Assembly: GCF_000478825.2 (NCBI RefSeq)
Contig: NZ_CP007542.1
Coordinates: forward strand, 2,976,001 to 3,040,000
Source: Synechocystis sp. PCC 6714
GTDB lineage: Bacteria > Cyanobacteriota > Cyanobacteriia > Cyanobacteriales > Microcystaceae
Length of the DNA stretch: 64,000 nucleotides
Reading direction: 5' to 3'
The notes under the pieces were generated by a model that saw only the letters and a list, made by a program, of their open reading frames with translations, did not search any database and was not told the DNA's origin. A program made the translations under genes and the position numbers. This document shows, in pieces, positions 56,959 to 64,000 of the stretch (position 1 is its first letter; each line of letters opens with the position of its first letter).

Positions 56959-57516
56959 ATGACAATTCATAGTGGTATTCCTTTCCGCAGGGATCGTTTG
57001 TCTATCTTTGTGGATGGGAATAATATGTTCTATGCACAGCAAAAAAATGGCTGGTTTTTTGATCCCAGAAGAGTATTATCTTTTTTCACTGAAGATCCAT
57101 CCGTAAAACTTGTCAACGCCTTTTGGTACACGGGATTGAAAGATACCCAAGACCAAAGAGGGTTTCGGGATGCCTTAATTAGTTTGGGGTACACTGTCAG
57201 GACAAAAATCCTTAAGGAGTATTACGATGATATTTCTGGTAAATATTCCCAAAAAGCTAACCTAGATATTGAAATTGTGGTGGATATGTTTAACACCGTT
57301 GATCAATATGACCGGGTGGTTTTATTTAGTGGAGATGGAGATTTTGAGCGGGCCATTGAATTACTCAGATCCAAAAGTACCCACATTACAGTAGTGTCGA
57401 CAGAAGGAATGATTGCCAGGGAATTACGAAATGCCACCGACCGTTATATTGATCTCAATGACATCAGGCCGGCCATTGAAAAACAAGATTTTTACAGCAC
57501 TGAACAAACCGCTTAG
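56959..57516 (+). CDS. NYN-domain protein (LabA/DUF88-like PIN-fold)
   Basis: Cytoplasmic NYN/PIN-fold protein, a family of RNA nucleases that includes the circadian factor LabA of Synechococcus elongatus. Seen: IFVDGNNMFYAQ (first acidic motif, near residue 18), KANLDIEIVVDMF, and VVLFSGDGDFERAIELLRSK with STHITVVSTEG, which together give the clustered Asp residues of the fold. 185 aa, close to LabA. AT-rich, HIP1-free. It lies about 4.6 kb upstream of kaiA. The link to the clock is family-based inference, not shown by sequence alone. Confidence 0.78.
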   Translation: MTIHSGIPFRRDRLSIFVDGNNMFYAQQKNGWFFDPRRVLSFFTEDPSVKLVNAFWYTGLKDTQDQRGFRDALISLGYTVRTKILKEYYDDISGKYSQKANLDIEIVVDMFNTVDQYDRVVLFSGDGDFERAIELLRSKSTHITVVSTEGMIARELRNATDRYIDLNDIRPAIEKQDFYSTEQTA

Positions 57517-57535
57517 TAGAATACACAAGGAAAAA

Positions 57536-57682
57536 ATGAACAAGCAAGAATTTTATGTTCTTATTGAAAGGGATGAGGATGGTATTTACATAGGTGGAGT
57601 TCCAGAACTTAAGGCTTGCTAAGGTCAAGGGGAGACCATTGATGGGTTGATGCAAAATATTCGTGAGGTTATCAAATTATAG
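57536..57682 (+). pseudogene. hicB-like antitoxin with internal stop
   Basis: From ATG 57536 the frame reads KQEFYVLIERDEDGIYIGGV then PELKAC, a stop (TAA, 57620-57622), and continues in the same frame with GQGETIDGLMQNIREVIKL to a second stop at 57682. HicB-family proteins have a residue such as Tyr where the TAA sits, so a single-base change explains the break. The C-terminal DNA-binding part is also missing and no hicA is present. Confidence 0.75.
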
Positions 57683-57828
57683 TCATTTCAAATAATTTCG
57701 AGACTGCTTAAGTCTTTACTGACAAGCTTTTCGGTAAATTTGACTGCCTCAGTCTTACTATAAACGACTATAAATCCAGAAAATATAGCAAAAAGTGAGA
57801 TAGTTACAACGGCTCTCTAAACGCTATA

Positions 57829-59574
57829 TTACTTATGATTGATAGGGCAGGTAAGGCGTTGATAGGGATATCCAAAAATATTTTTTATCGGACTTTGATC
57901 TATTTGACAATTGGGAAAATCTAGGGGAGCAAAGTAGTTGACCAGCCATAAATCCACCGGCTCTTCCACCTGTTCTAACAAGTTCTGTAACTGTTCTGTG
58001 GCAGCGGGGTCTTGTAATTTTTCCTGGGGTAAAAAAACAAATCTTAATTGGGGTGCTAACTCAGGAAAATGGCGTTGAGCTTCCCAAGCAATGCCCAATA
58101 ATTCCCCCACTTGCACTAAACTTTTGTGGGTGGTGACAATCCAACGGGTTTCGCTGACAGGGTTTTCTGCCAATAGGATTAAAAATTTGTCGGGCCGGTA
58201 ATATTTTTGATAAGCTAAATTATGGGTAACTGTAATGGCACTAAAAATACCAATTACCAAAATAATAGCTGGTAAATATAACCCCTGACGACTTTTCTGC
58301 CACCAATTTAAACTATTTTTTCTCAACGGCGAGTTCCCTTGAAGACTGGTGTTTGCATATAATTTGTAGTCATAATTTTCTGCTATGCCCAACCCAGCAA
58401 TTAACATCAACAAAAACCAAAAATTGAAACTATACCTTGCTCCCCTGGTGATGTCTAAACCGGCTCCGTAACTGATGGCCAAATAGATAATCACTAAAAA
58501 TATAAAGGTAGTGATTAAAACAATTGCCCTTTGATCTTTTCGTATTTTGATGCTGTGACCCAAGCCCCGCCACACCACTGGAGTTAACCAGATAAAATAG
58601 GCAAGCATCGCTAATCCGGACAACAGCACAATCCAGAGATGTTCCGATTCCACGGGCAGCAGGCAAAACATAGTTATGCCAGCGGCGGCCAATTGGGCCG
58701 GGGGGCCAATCAGGATATCCACCCAGGACATATCGGTAAACTGAATCCATTCGGTCATGCCATGGCCAAATTCCCGTTGACTCACAATGGCAATCCAGCT
58801 TAGCCCAACGGCGGCGGTACCCAGTATGACAGAGGAAACAGATTTGATAGCGGATAAAAAGTTAAGCTTTCTCTGTCGGCTCCAAATCCCCAGCCAAAAT
58901 GTTAGGGCTAAACCTTGGGCTAGGATGGGTAAAACAGCAAAAAAATGGACTGAAATACCTAGGGTATTAGCTAATATCCAAACAATAACTAACCCAAAAG
59001 GTAAAGGTTTATTTTTTAATAAAAAAGTTAAACTTTTCAAGCAACAGGCAAGGGAAATTAGTCCCCAAATAATAGCAAAAGTGTAGTGTCTTGCCTCCTG
59101 ACTAATGAAAATTCCGTAGGGGGAAATGGCCATCATCAAGGCGGTAAATTGAGCTAACTTTTCCTGGTCTTTGCCCCAAATCCACTTAGCACAGCCATAG
59201 CCTAAAGGTACAGCTAAAGTACCAAAAATAACGGGCAAAGATCGCCCGATCGCCAGGGATAAATAATTACCATCGGGGGGAAATAAACGATACCAAAGAT
59301 GGGCTAGGACAAAATAAAAGGGGGGATGGTTATCTCCGTTTAATAAACCATTAATGACGGTATTTGGTTCTGCTTGGGGTAGGGGTTGCAGAATGGTTAG
59401 GAGGTCGGCAACGGTTAACACTTTGCCCAAAGGTATGCTCCCAAAGGAGTTGCCTAGACTAAAGACCAAGGTGGCAAACTCATCCGTCCAGGGCGGCTTA
59501 CTGGCCAAATTCCAACTGCGGAATAAAGCGGCGATCGCCGTCCAGAGCAGAAGTAACCAAAAAGAACGGGGCAT
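57829..59574 (-). CDS. Integral membrane glycosyltransferase (GT39/ArnT-like, PMT_2 family)
   Basis: Polytopic protein with about 10-12 membrane helices, of the family that transfers sugars from lipid-linked donors (PMT/ArnT type). Seen: near the N-terminus NLASKPPWTDEFATLVFSLG with the acidic catalytic-type Asp-Glu pair, GDNHPPFYFVLAHLWYRLFP, ISPYGIFISQEARHYTFAII, and a soluble C-terminal part from about residue 470. 581 aa from the ATG at 59574; the upstream TTG at 59580 is less likely. Target (cell envelope glycan or protein) unknown. Confidence 0.78.
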   Translation of the reverse strand: MPRSFWLLLLWTAIAALFRSWNLASKPPWTDEFATLVFSLGNSFGSIPLGKVLTVADLLTILQPLPQAEPNTVINGLLNGDNHPPFYFVLAHLWYRLFPPDGNYLSLAIGRSLPVIFGTLAVPLGYGCAKWIWGKDQEKLAQFTALMMAISPYGIFISQEARHYTFAIIWGLISLACCLKSLTFLLKNKPLPFGLVIVWILANTLGISVHFFAVLPILAQGLALTFWLGIWSRQRKLNFLSAIKSVSSVILGTAAVGLSWIAIVSQREFGHGMTEWIQFTDMSWVDILIGPPAQLAAAGITMFCLLPVESEHLWIVLLSGLAMLAYFIWLTPVVWRGLGHSIKIRKDQRAIVLITTFIFLVIIYLAISYGAGLDITRGARYSFNFWFLLMLIAGLGIAENYDYKLYANTSLQGNSPLRKNSLNWWQKSRQGLYLPAIILVIGIFSAITVTHNLAYQKYYRPDKFLILLAENPVSETRWIVTTHKSLVQVGELLGIAWEAQRHFPELAPQLRFVFLPQEKLQDPAATEQLQNLLEQVEEPVDLWLVNYFAPLDFPNCQIDQSPIKNIFGYPYQRLTCPINHK

Positions 59575-59687
59575 AGTCAAAACAGTGCAAAGAACAGGGA
59601 GTTTTCTCCTAACAGACGGACAATCCCCCCAGCGGTGCAGGTGCTAGGAGGATCGACATTGTTTCAGTGACAATCGGTCAACAACAA

Positions 59688-61343
59688 TTAACCTAGGGCT
59701 GAGGTGACAATGGCTTCCGCTTCGGTGAAAATTTTCTGCAAATGGGCTTCATCTTTGAAACTTTCGGCATAGATTTTGTAAACATTTTCCGTGCCGGAGG
59801 GCCGGGCCGCAAACCAACCTTCCGCTGTGGTCACCTTCAACCCACCGATCGCCGCTTGGTTGCCGGGAGCTTTAGTTAACTTGGCTGTGATAGCATCCCC
59901 GGCCAATGTGGTAGCGGTAACGTCATCGGGGGAAAGTTTTTTCAAGCGATCCTTTTGGGCTGGAGTAGCCGGAGCATCGATGCGCTGGTAAATGGGGTTG
60001 CCCAGCCTAGCCGTTAAATCCTGGTAATGCAGACCGGGATCTTTGCCGGTTTTAGCGGTAATTTCCGCTGCCAATAAATCCATAATAGTGCCGTCTTTGT
60101 CGGTGGTCCAAACGGTGCCATTTTTCTTCAGGAAGGAGGCCCCCGCACTTTCTTCGCCCCCAAAGCCAAAGGAGCCGTCCAGCAAACCGTTGACAAACCA
60201 TTTAAAGCCCACGGGCACTTCGTAAACTTGGCGATTAATCATGGCCCCCACCCGGTCAATCATGCTACTGCTGACCAAAGTTTTGCCAATGGCACTCAGC
60301 CCTGACCACTGTTGTCGCTGACTAAATAGATACCAGATAGCCACGGAGAGGAAATGATTGGGGTTCATCAAACCAACGCTGGGGGTGACAATGCCATGAC
60401 GATCGCCGTCGGTGTCGTTGCCAAAAGCAATGTCGTAATGGTCTTTGATTTTCACCAAACTGGCCATGGCATAGGGGGAAGAACAATCCATACGGATTTT
60501 GCCGTCCCAATCGAGGGTCATAAATTTAAAGGTGGGATCTACCCCAGGATTAACTAAGCTGATGTTCAAATTGTATTTGGCGGCAATGGGTTCCCAATAG
60601 CCCACATTGGCTCCCCCCAGGGGATCTACCCCCAAACGCAAACCGGCTGAACGAATCACATCTAGATCAATAATTTCCGCTAAACCTTCCACATAGGGAG
60701 TGACAAAATCATGGCTGTGGGTGGTGGCAGCTTTTAATGCCTGTTCGTAATCAATGCGTTTAACAACTTTATTGCCGGATTTCAACAGCTCATTAGCCCG
60801 GTTTTGAATCCATTGGGTTGCCTCCGGTTCCGCTGGGCCACCGGAAGGAGGATTATATTTAAAACCACCATCAGTGGGGGGATTATGGGAAGGAGTAATA
60901 ATAATGCCATCTGCTAAAGCTTCTTTGCGCCCTTGGTTGTAGCTCAAAATGGCGTAGGATACCGCTGGAGTGGGAGTGAACCTAGTTAAATCCGTGGCGG
61001 TAGTTAAAAACGTTTTCACCTGGTTAGCGGCCAACACTTCCAGCGCAGTTTTTTGGGCCGGTTCCGACAGAGCATGGCTATCCATCCCCATATAAAGAGG
61101 CCCCGTAATGCCCTGGGCTTGACGATAATCCACCACTGCCTGGGTTACCGCTAGGATATGGGCTTCATTGAAAGTGCCGTTGAGAGCAGAACCCCGATGG
61201 CCCGAAGTACCAAAGCTCACCAACTGGGCTGGATTTTCCGGGTCTGGTTGCTGACGGTAATAGTCGTCTAAAAGTTTGGCCACATCTAAAAGGCTGTCGG
61301 CGGGGGGATGCTGTCCGGCGAGGGGATGAATTCTGCTTGCCAT
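59688..61343 (-). CDS. pgm: Phosphoglucomutase (alpha-D-glucose-specific) Pgm
   Basis: Interconverts glucose-1-phosphate and glucose-6-phosphate, linking glycogen to central metabolism. Seen: substrate/phosphoserine loop [15 protein letters not shown] (active Ser in TPSHNP), metal loop DTDGDRHG, sugar loop GGEESAGAS, and phosphate-binding [12 protein letters not shown] at the C-terminus. 551 aa, ATG at 61343. Divergent from kaiA across 267 bp. From memory it matches sll0726. Confidence 0.95.
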   Translation of the reverse strand: MASRIHPLAGQHPPADSLLDVAKLLDDYYRQQPDPENPAQLVSFGTSGHRGSALNGTFNEAHILAVTQAVVDYRQAQGITGPLYMGMDSHALSEPAQKTALEVLAANQVKTFLTTATDLTRFTPTPAVSYAILSYNQGRKEALADGIIITPSHNPPTDGGFKYNPPSGGPAEPEATQWIQNRANELLKSGNKVVKRIDYEQALKAATTHSHDFVTPYVEGLAEIIDLDVIRSAGLRLGVDPLGGANVGYWEPIAAKYNLNISLVNPGVDPTFKFMTLDWDGKIRMDCSSPYAMASLVKIKDHYDIAFGNDTDGDRHGIVTPSVGLMNPNHFLSVAIWYLFSQRQQWSGLSAIGKTLVSSSMIDRVGAMINRQVYEVPVGFKWFVNGLLDGSFGFGGEESAGASFLKKNGTVWTTDKDGTIMDLLAAEITAKTGKDPGLHYQDLTARLGNPIYQRIDAPATPAQKDRLKKLSPDDVTATTLAGDAITAKLTKAPGNQAAIGGLKVTTAEGWFAARPSGTENVYKIYAESFKDEAHLQKIFTEAEAIVTSALG

Positions 61344-61610
61344 ATGTAGAAGAGATTGTAAAAGAATTGAAGGCGGCGATCGGGGGTTTGGACACCCAAA
61401 TCCTAGCCAAAAAGGGTTAACTAGCCAAGGGCTGACCCGCCCTCTTTAATGGGCACCGGTAAACCTCAGATTGTGTTAACGTTCAGGGTGTAGTTGCTTA
61501 ACACAATTTTCCAATTAATAGTATTAATATTTTCTTAATGTGCACCAGCAATGGTTGCAAAATTAGCCCAATGCCTTGCTGATTAACCTTCGACCGATCA
61601 TTGATCTCCT
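61344..61610. promoter_or_regulatory. Divergent promoter region between pgm and kaiA, with a perfect dyad
   Basis: ATTGTGTTAA (61470-61479) and TTAACACAAT (61498-61507) form a perfect 10-bp inverted repeat with an 18-bp spacer, about 103-140 bp before the kaiA start. Centres of the arms are 28 bp apart. AT-rich sequence after it (61511-61540) could contain a kaiA -10. The dyad may be an operator, or a hairpin in a leader. Confidence 0.5.
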
Positions 61611-62510
61611 GTGCAGTCCCCCCTTTCCCTCTGTCTTTTTGCCCCCGAACATGTTGCCCATAGACTTGGGTCTATTTTCCAGGGCGATCGCCATCAGTTG
61701 TCCAGTTTTCAAACGCTGGATGAATTTTGTGCCTTTCTAGAAGATAAACCCGAACGAATTGACTGTCTGTTGGTCTACTACGAAGCTAGCTCCTTACCAG
61801 TGCTCAACCGCCTTTATGAACAGGGACGTTTATTGCCAATTATTTTGCTCGAACCTAGCCCCTCCGCCCTTGCTAAAAGTGCCAATGATTGCCCCACCAT
61901 TGTCTATCACAATGCCGAGATTCACTTAACCGAATCCCAATGGTCAGAGCTACCCACCGTAGTAGACCGGGCGATCGCCCATTATTTGCACTTGGGTCCC
62001 CTCTGTACCCTGCCTAATCAAACGGAAACTATTGCCGCTCCCATTGTCGATGAATCATCCCAAAGCTTTTTGCTGTTACAACAAAGAAGGCTGGCCGATA
62101 AACTCAAAGAAAGACTCGGTTACCTAGGAGTGTACTATAAACGTAAGCCCAGTCACTTTTATCGTAACTTTTCCCCCCAAGAAAAACTGGAATATCTAGA
62201 GGACTTGAGCACCCAATACCGGGAAATTGTTCTTGGCTATTTCAGTGACGAGGGAGCAGTAAATGACCTATTAGATCAATTTGTCAATCAGGCTTTCTTT
62301 GCTGACCTAGCCATCTCCCAAATCCTTGAAATTCACATGGAGTTAATGGACGAATTTTCCCAGCACTTAAAACTAGAAGGGAGAAGTGAAGAAGTTCTGC
62401 TCGACTACCGTTTAGTTCTCATTGACATCCTCGCCCACCTCGGGGAAATGTACCGTCGTTCCATACCACGGGAAGACATTCCCTTTGATGTATATTATCA
62501 AACGGATTAA
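61611..62510 (+). CDS. kaiA: Circadian clock protein KaiA
   Basis: Stimulates KaiC autophosphorylation by binding its C-terminal tail. Seen: an N-terminal pseudoreceiver domain (PLSLCLFAPEHVAHRLGSIF to about residue 135) and a C-terminal four-helix KaiC-binding/dimerisation domain (RRLADKLKERLGYLGVYYKR through LGEMYRRSIPREDIPFDVYY). 299 aa, full length as in Synechocystis KaiA. GTG start at 61611. It is first in kaiA-kaiB-kaiC, with a 115-bp gap to kaiB. Confidence 0.96.
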   Translation: MQSPLSLCLFAPEHVAHRLGSIFQGDRHQLSSFQTLDEFCAFLEDKPERIDCLLVYYEASSLPVLNRLYEQGRLLPIILLEPSPSALAKSANDCPTIVYHNAEIHLTESQWSELPTVVDRAIAHYLHLGPLCTLPNQTETIAAPIVDESSQSFLLLQQRRLADKLKERLGYLGVYYKRKPSHFYRNFSPQEKLEYLEDLSTQYREIVLGYFSDEGAVNDLLDQFVNQAFFADLAISQILEIHMELMDEFSQHLKLEGRSEEVLLDYRLVLIDILAHLGEMYRRSIPREDIPFDVYYQTD

Positions 62511-62625
62511 TAGCCAACTTTCCGGTTCAATCAATGGCTAAACTTTTGCCGTTGAATGTTGCCCCCATTCCCTGGTTGTTTATTTTCTTAGTTGGTTTCT
62601 CTTCTCGTTCCAGTAGATCCATAAA

Positions 62626-62943
62626 ATGAGCCCCTTTAAAAAAACTTACGTTCTCAAACTCTACGTAGCTGGCAACACTCCTAATTCAGTGCGGGCCCTA
62701 AAGATGCTGAAAAACATCCTAGAGCAAGAATTTCAGGGAGTTTATGCCCTCAAAGTAATTGATGTGTTAAAAAATCCCCAATTGGCCGAAGAAGATAAAA
62801 TTCTTGCTACCCCGACCTTAGCTAAAATACTGCCTCCCCCCGTCAGAAAAATTATCGGTGACCTTTCCGACCGGGAAAAAGTATTAATTGGTCTAGATTT
62901 ACTCTACGACGAAATTCGAGAGCGGGAAGCGGAAGACCACTAA
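62626..62943 (+). CDS. kaiB: Circadian clock protein KaiB
   Basis: Fold-switching thioredoxin-like clock protein that binds KaiC and captures KaiA during the night phase. Seen: [60 protein letters not shown] and the acidic C-terminus ([10 protein letters not shown]). 105 aa, ATG at 62626. A 170-bp AT-rich gap separates it from kaiC and could contain an internal promoter. Confidence 0.97.
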   Translation: MSPFKKTYVLKLYVAGNTPNSVRALKMLKNILEQEFQGVYALKVIDVLKNPQLAEEDKILATPTLAKILPPPVRKIIGDLSDREKVLIGLDLLYDEIREREAEDH

Positions 62944-63113
62944 AAATTTTAACCAGTGGACAAGCTGTTCTCAATAATAACAAAAGTTATAAAAACTCTG
63001 AAAAATTTTCCTCAGTCCATGGGTTAAAAGAAATTAAATTAGTTTTTCCCAGTGGTAAAAATTGCCCTTTAGTTTTAATTTTATCAACTCCTTTAAAGCT
63101 TTAAATTCTTCTA

Positions 63114-64000
63114 ATGAACTCACCCATCGTTAACGAACGCAACCGCCCCGACGTACCCAGAAAGGGAGTGCAAAAAATTCGCACTGTTATCGAGGGATTC
63201 GACGAAATTACCCACGGAGGTTTACCTATTGGCCGCACTACCCTCGTCAGTGGTACTTCCGGCACTGGCAAAACCCTCTTGGCGGTACAATTTCTTTACC
63301 AAGGAATCCAACACTTCGATTATCCGGGGCTATTTATTACCTTTGAAGAATCCCCCAGGGACATTATTGAAAATGCCTATAGTTTTGGTTGGGATTTACA
63401 ACAATTAATTGACGATGGCAAATTATTTATCCTCGACGCCTCCCCAGATCCCGAAGGGCAGGAAGTGGTAGGTACATTCGATTTATCTGCCCTGATTGAA
63501 AGAATTCAGTACGCAGTGCGGAAATATAAAGCAAAATTAGTTTCCATCGATTCTGTTACAGCGGTATTTCAACAATATGATGCGGCGTCAGTGGTGCGGC
63601 GGGAAATTTTTCGTTTAGTAGCGCGGCTCAAACAACTGCAGGTCACTTCAATTATGACCACGGAAAGGGTGGAAGAATATGGCCCCATTGCCCGTTTTGG
63701 TGTAGAAGAATTCGTTTCCGATAACGTGGTAGTTCTGCGGAACGTATTGGAGGGAGAACGGCGACGACGCACGGTGGAAATCCTCAAACTGCGGGGTACC
63801 ACCCACATGAAGGGGGAATATCCCTTCACCATTACCCATGATGGCATTAACATTTTTCCCCTGGGGGCCATGCGCCTCACCCAAAGGTCTTCCAATGCTC
63901 GCATTTCTTCAGGGGTAAAAACCTTGGACGAAATGTGCGGCGGTGGTTTTTTCAAGGATTCGATTATTTTAGCTACGGGGGCCACGGGCACAGGCAAAAC
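63114..64000 (+). CDS. kaiC: Circadian clock ATPase/kinase KaiC (KaiC1; 3' part beyond the window)
   Basis: Central oscillator protein, a hexameric ATPase and autokinase. About 295 residues are visible: the CI domain with Walker A GTSGTGKT (47-54), catalytic glutamates in FITFEES (78-79), SIDSVTAVFQQYDAASVVRR and ERVEEYGPIARFGVEEFVSD; then the CII domain starts (SSGVKTLDEMCGGGF) and the window ends just at its Walker A (GATGTGKT). The phosphosites lie outside. ATG at 63114. Third gene of the kaiABC cluster. Confidence 0.97.
   Translation, partial: MNSPIVNERNRPDVPRKGVQKIRTVIEGFDEITHGGLPIGRTTLVSGTSGTGKTLLAVQFLYQGIQHFDYPGLFITFEESPRDIIENAYSFGWDLQQLIDDGKLFILDASPDPEGQEVVGTFDLSALIERIQYAVRKYKAKLVSIDSVTAVFQQYDAASVVRREIFRLVARLKQLQVTSIMTTERVEEYGPIARFGVEEFVSDNVVVLRNVLEGERRRRTVEILKLRGTTHMKGEYPFTITHDGINIFPLGAMRLTQRSSNARISSGVKTLDEMCGGGFFKDSIILATGATGTGK

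Overview
The window looks like chromosomal DNA of a unicellular cyanobacterium of the genus Synechocystis, close to strain PCC 6803. It carries cyanobacterial markers: psbV (cytochrome c550), a kaiABC clock cluster, cphA/cphB (cyanophycin), desD (delta-6 desaturase), glnN (type III glutamine synthetase) and a PucC/LhaA-type chlorophyll transporter. The HIP1 palindrome (GCGATCGC) occurs in almost every core gene. Several gene neighbourhoods match PCC 6803 from memory, but some blocks seem to be joined differently, so a rearranged relative is possible. No rRNA, recognisable tRNA, CRISPR array or intact transposon was seen by eye.

Layout. 1-3.2 kb: 5' part of a kaiC paralogue (minus strand), prmC, tldD. 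3.2-4 kb: 5'-truncated TnpB remnant and AT-rich debris. 4-9 kb: RND efflux pump and its lipoprotein adaptor. 9.2-11.7 kb: pilT-pilC of the type IV pilus motor. 11.8-15.4 kb: a 31-codon membrane ORF, gap1, a conserved small protein, pdxH, scpA. 15.5-16.3 kb: AT-rich PUR-like/nuclease-like fusion gene. 16.6-26 kb: ffh, a desaturase, folC, a secreted protein, a P-type ATPase, mnmE. 26-29.3 kb: Rpn-family nuclease, secreted protein, GST-like protein, DUF4129-like protein. 29.3-35.3 kb (minus): cphA, cphB, an SLH lipoprotein and a flavoprotein oxidoreductase. 35.4-40 kb: hybrid histidine kinase and PucC-like carrier. 40-44.7 kb (minus): rpsD, an amino-acid ABC ATPase, desD, an RCK-channel protein. 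45-48 kb: small membrane protein, orphan HsdR-N-like nuclease, CorC-like protein. 48-51.4 kb: structured intergenic region, rpsP, KH-domain protein, glnN. 51.5-52.2 kb: HigBA-like toxin-antitoxin pair. 52.4-56.7 kb: psbV, small protein, CbiX-type chelatase, tsaE, accA, DUF4327-like protein. 57-64 kb: NYN-domain protein, broken hicB, membrane glycosyltransferase, pgm, then kaiA-kaiB-kaiC, with kaiC cut by the window edge.

How it fits together. Most of the window is housekeeping metabolism and photosynthesis. Accessory DNA sits as short, AT-rich, HIP1-free inserts between core genes: the TnpB remnant, the PUR-nuclease, the HsdR-N orphan, HigBA, and NYN plus broken hicB. The most interesting signals are the PUR-nuclease fusion with a plus-strand terminator just beyond it, an octamer tandem repeat at the HigB/HigA junction, a run of hairpins upstream of rpsP, a perfect dyad upstream of kaiA, and the 31-codon membrane ORF after pilC. 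All functions are inferred from reading the sequence; no database search was run.
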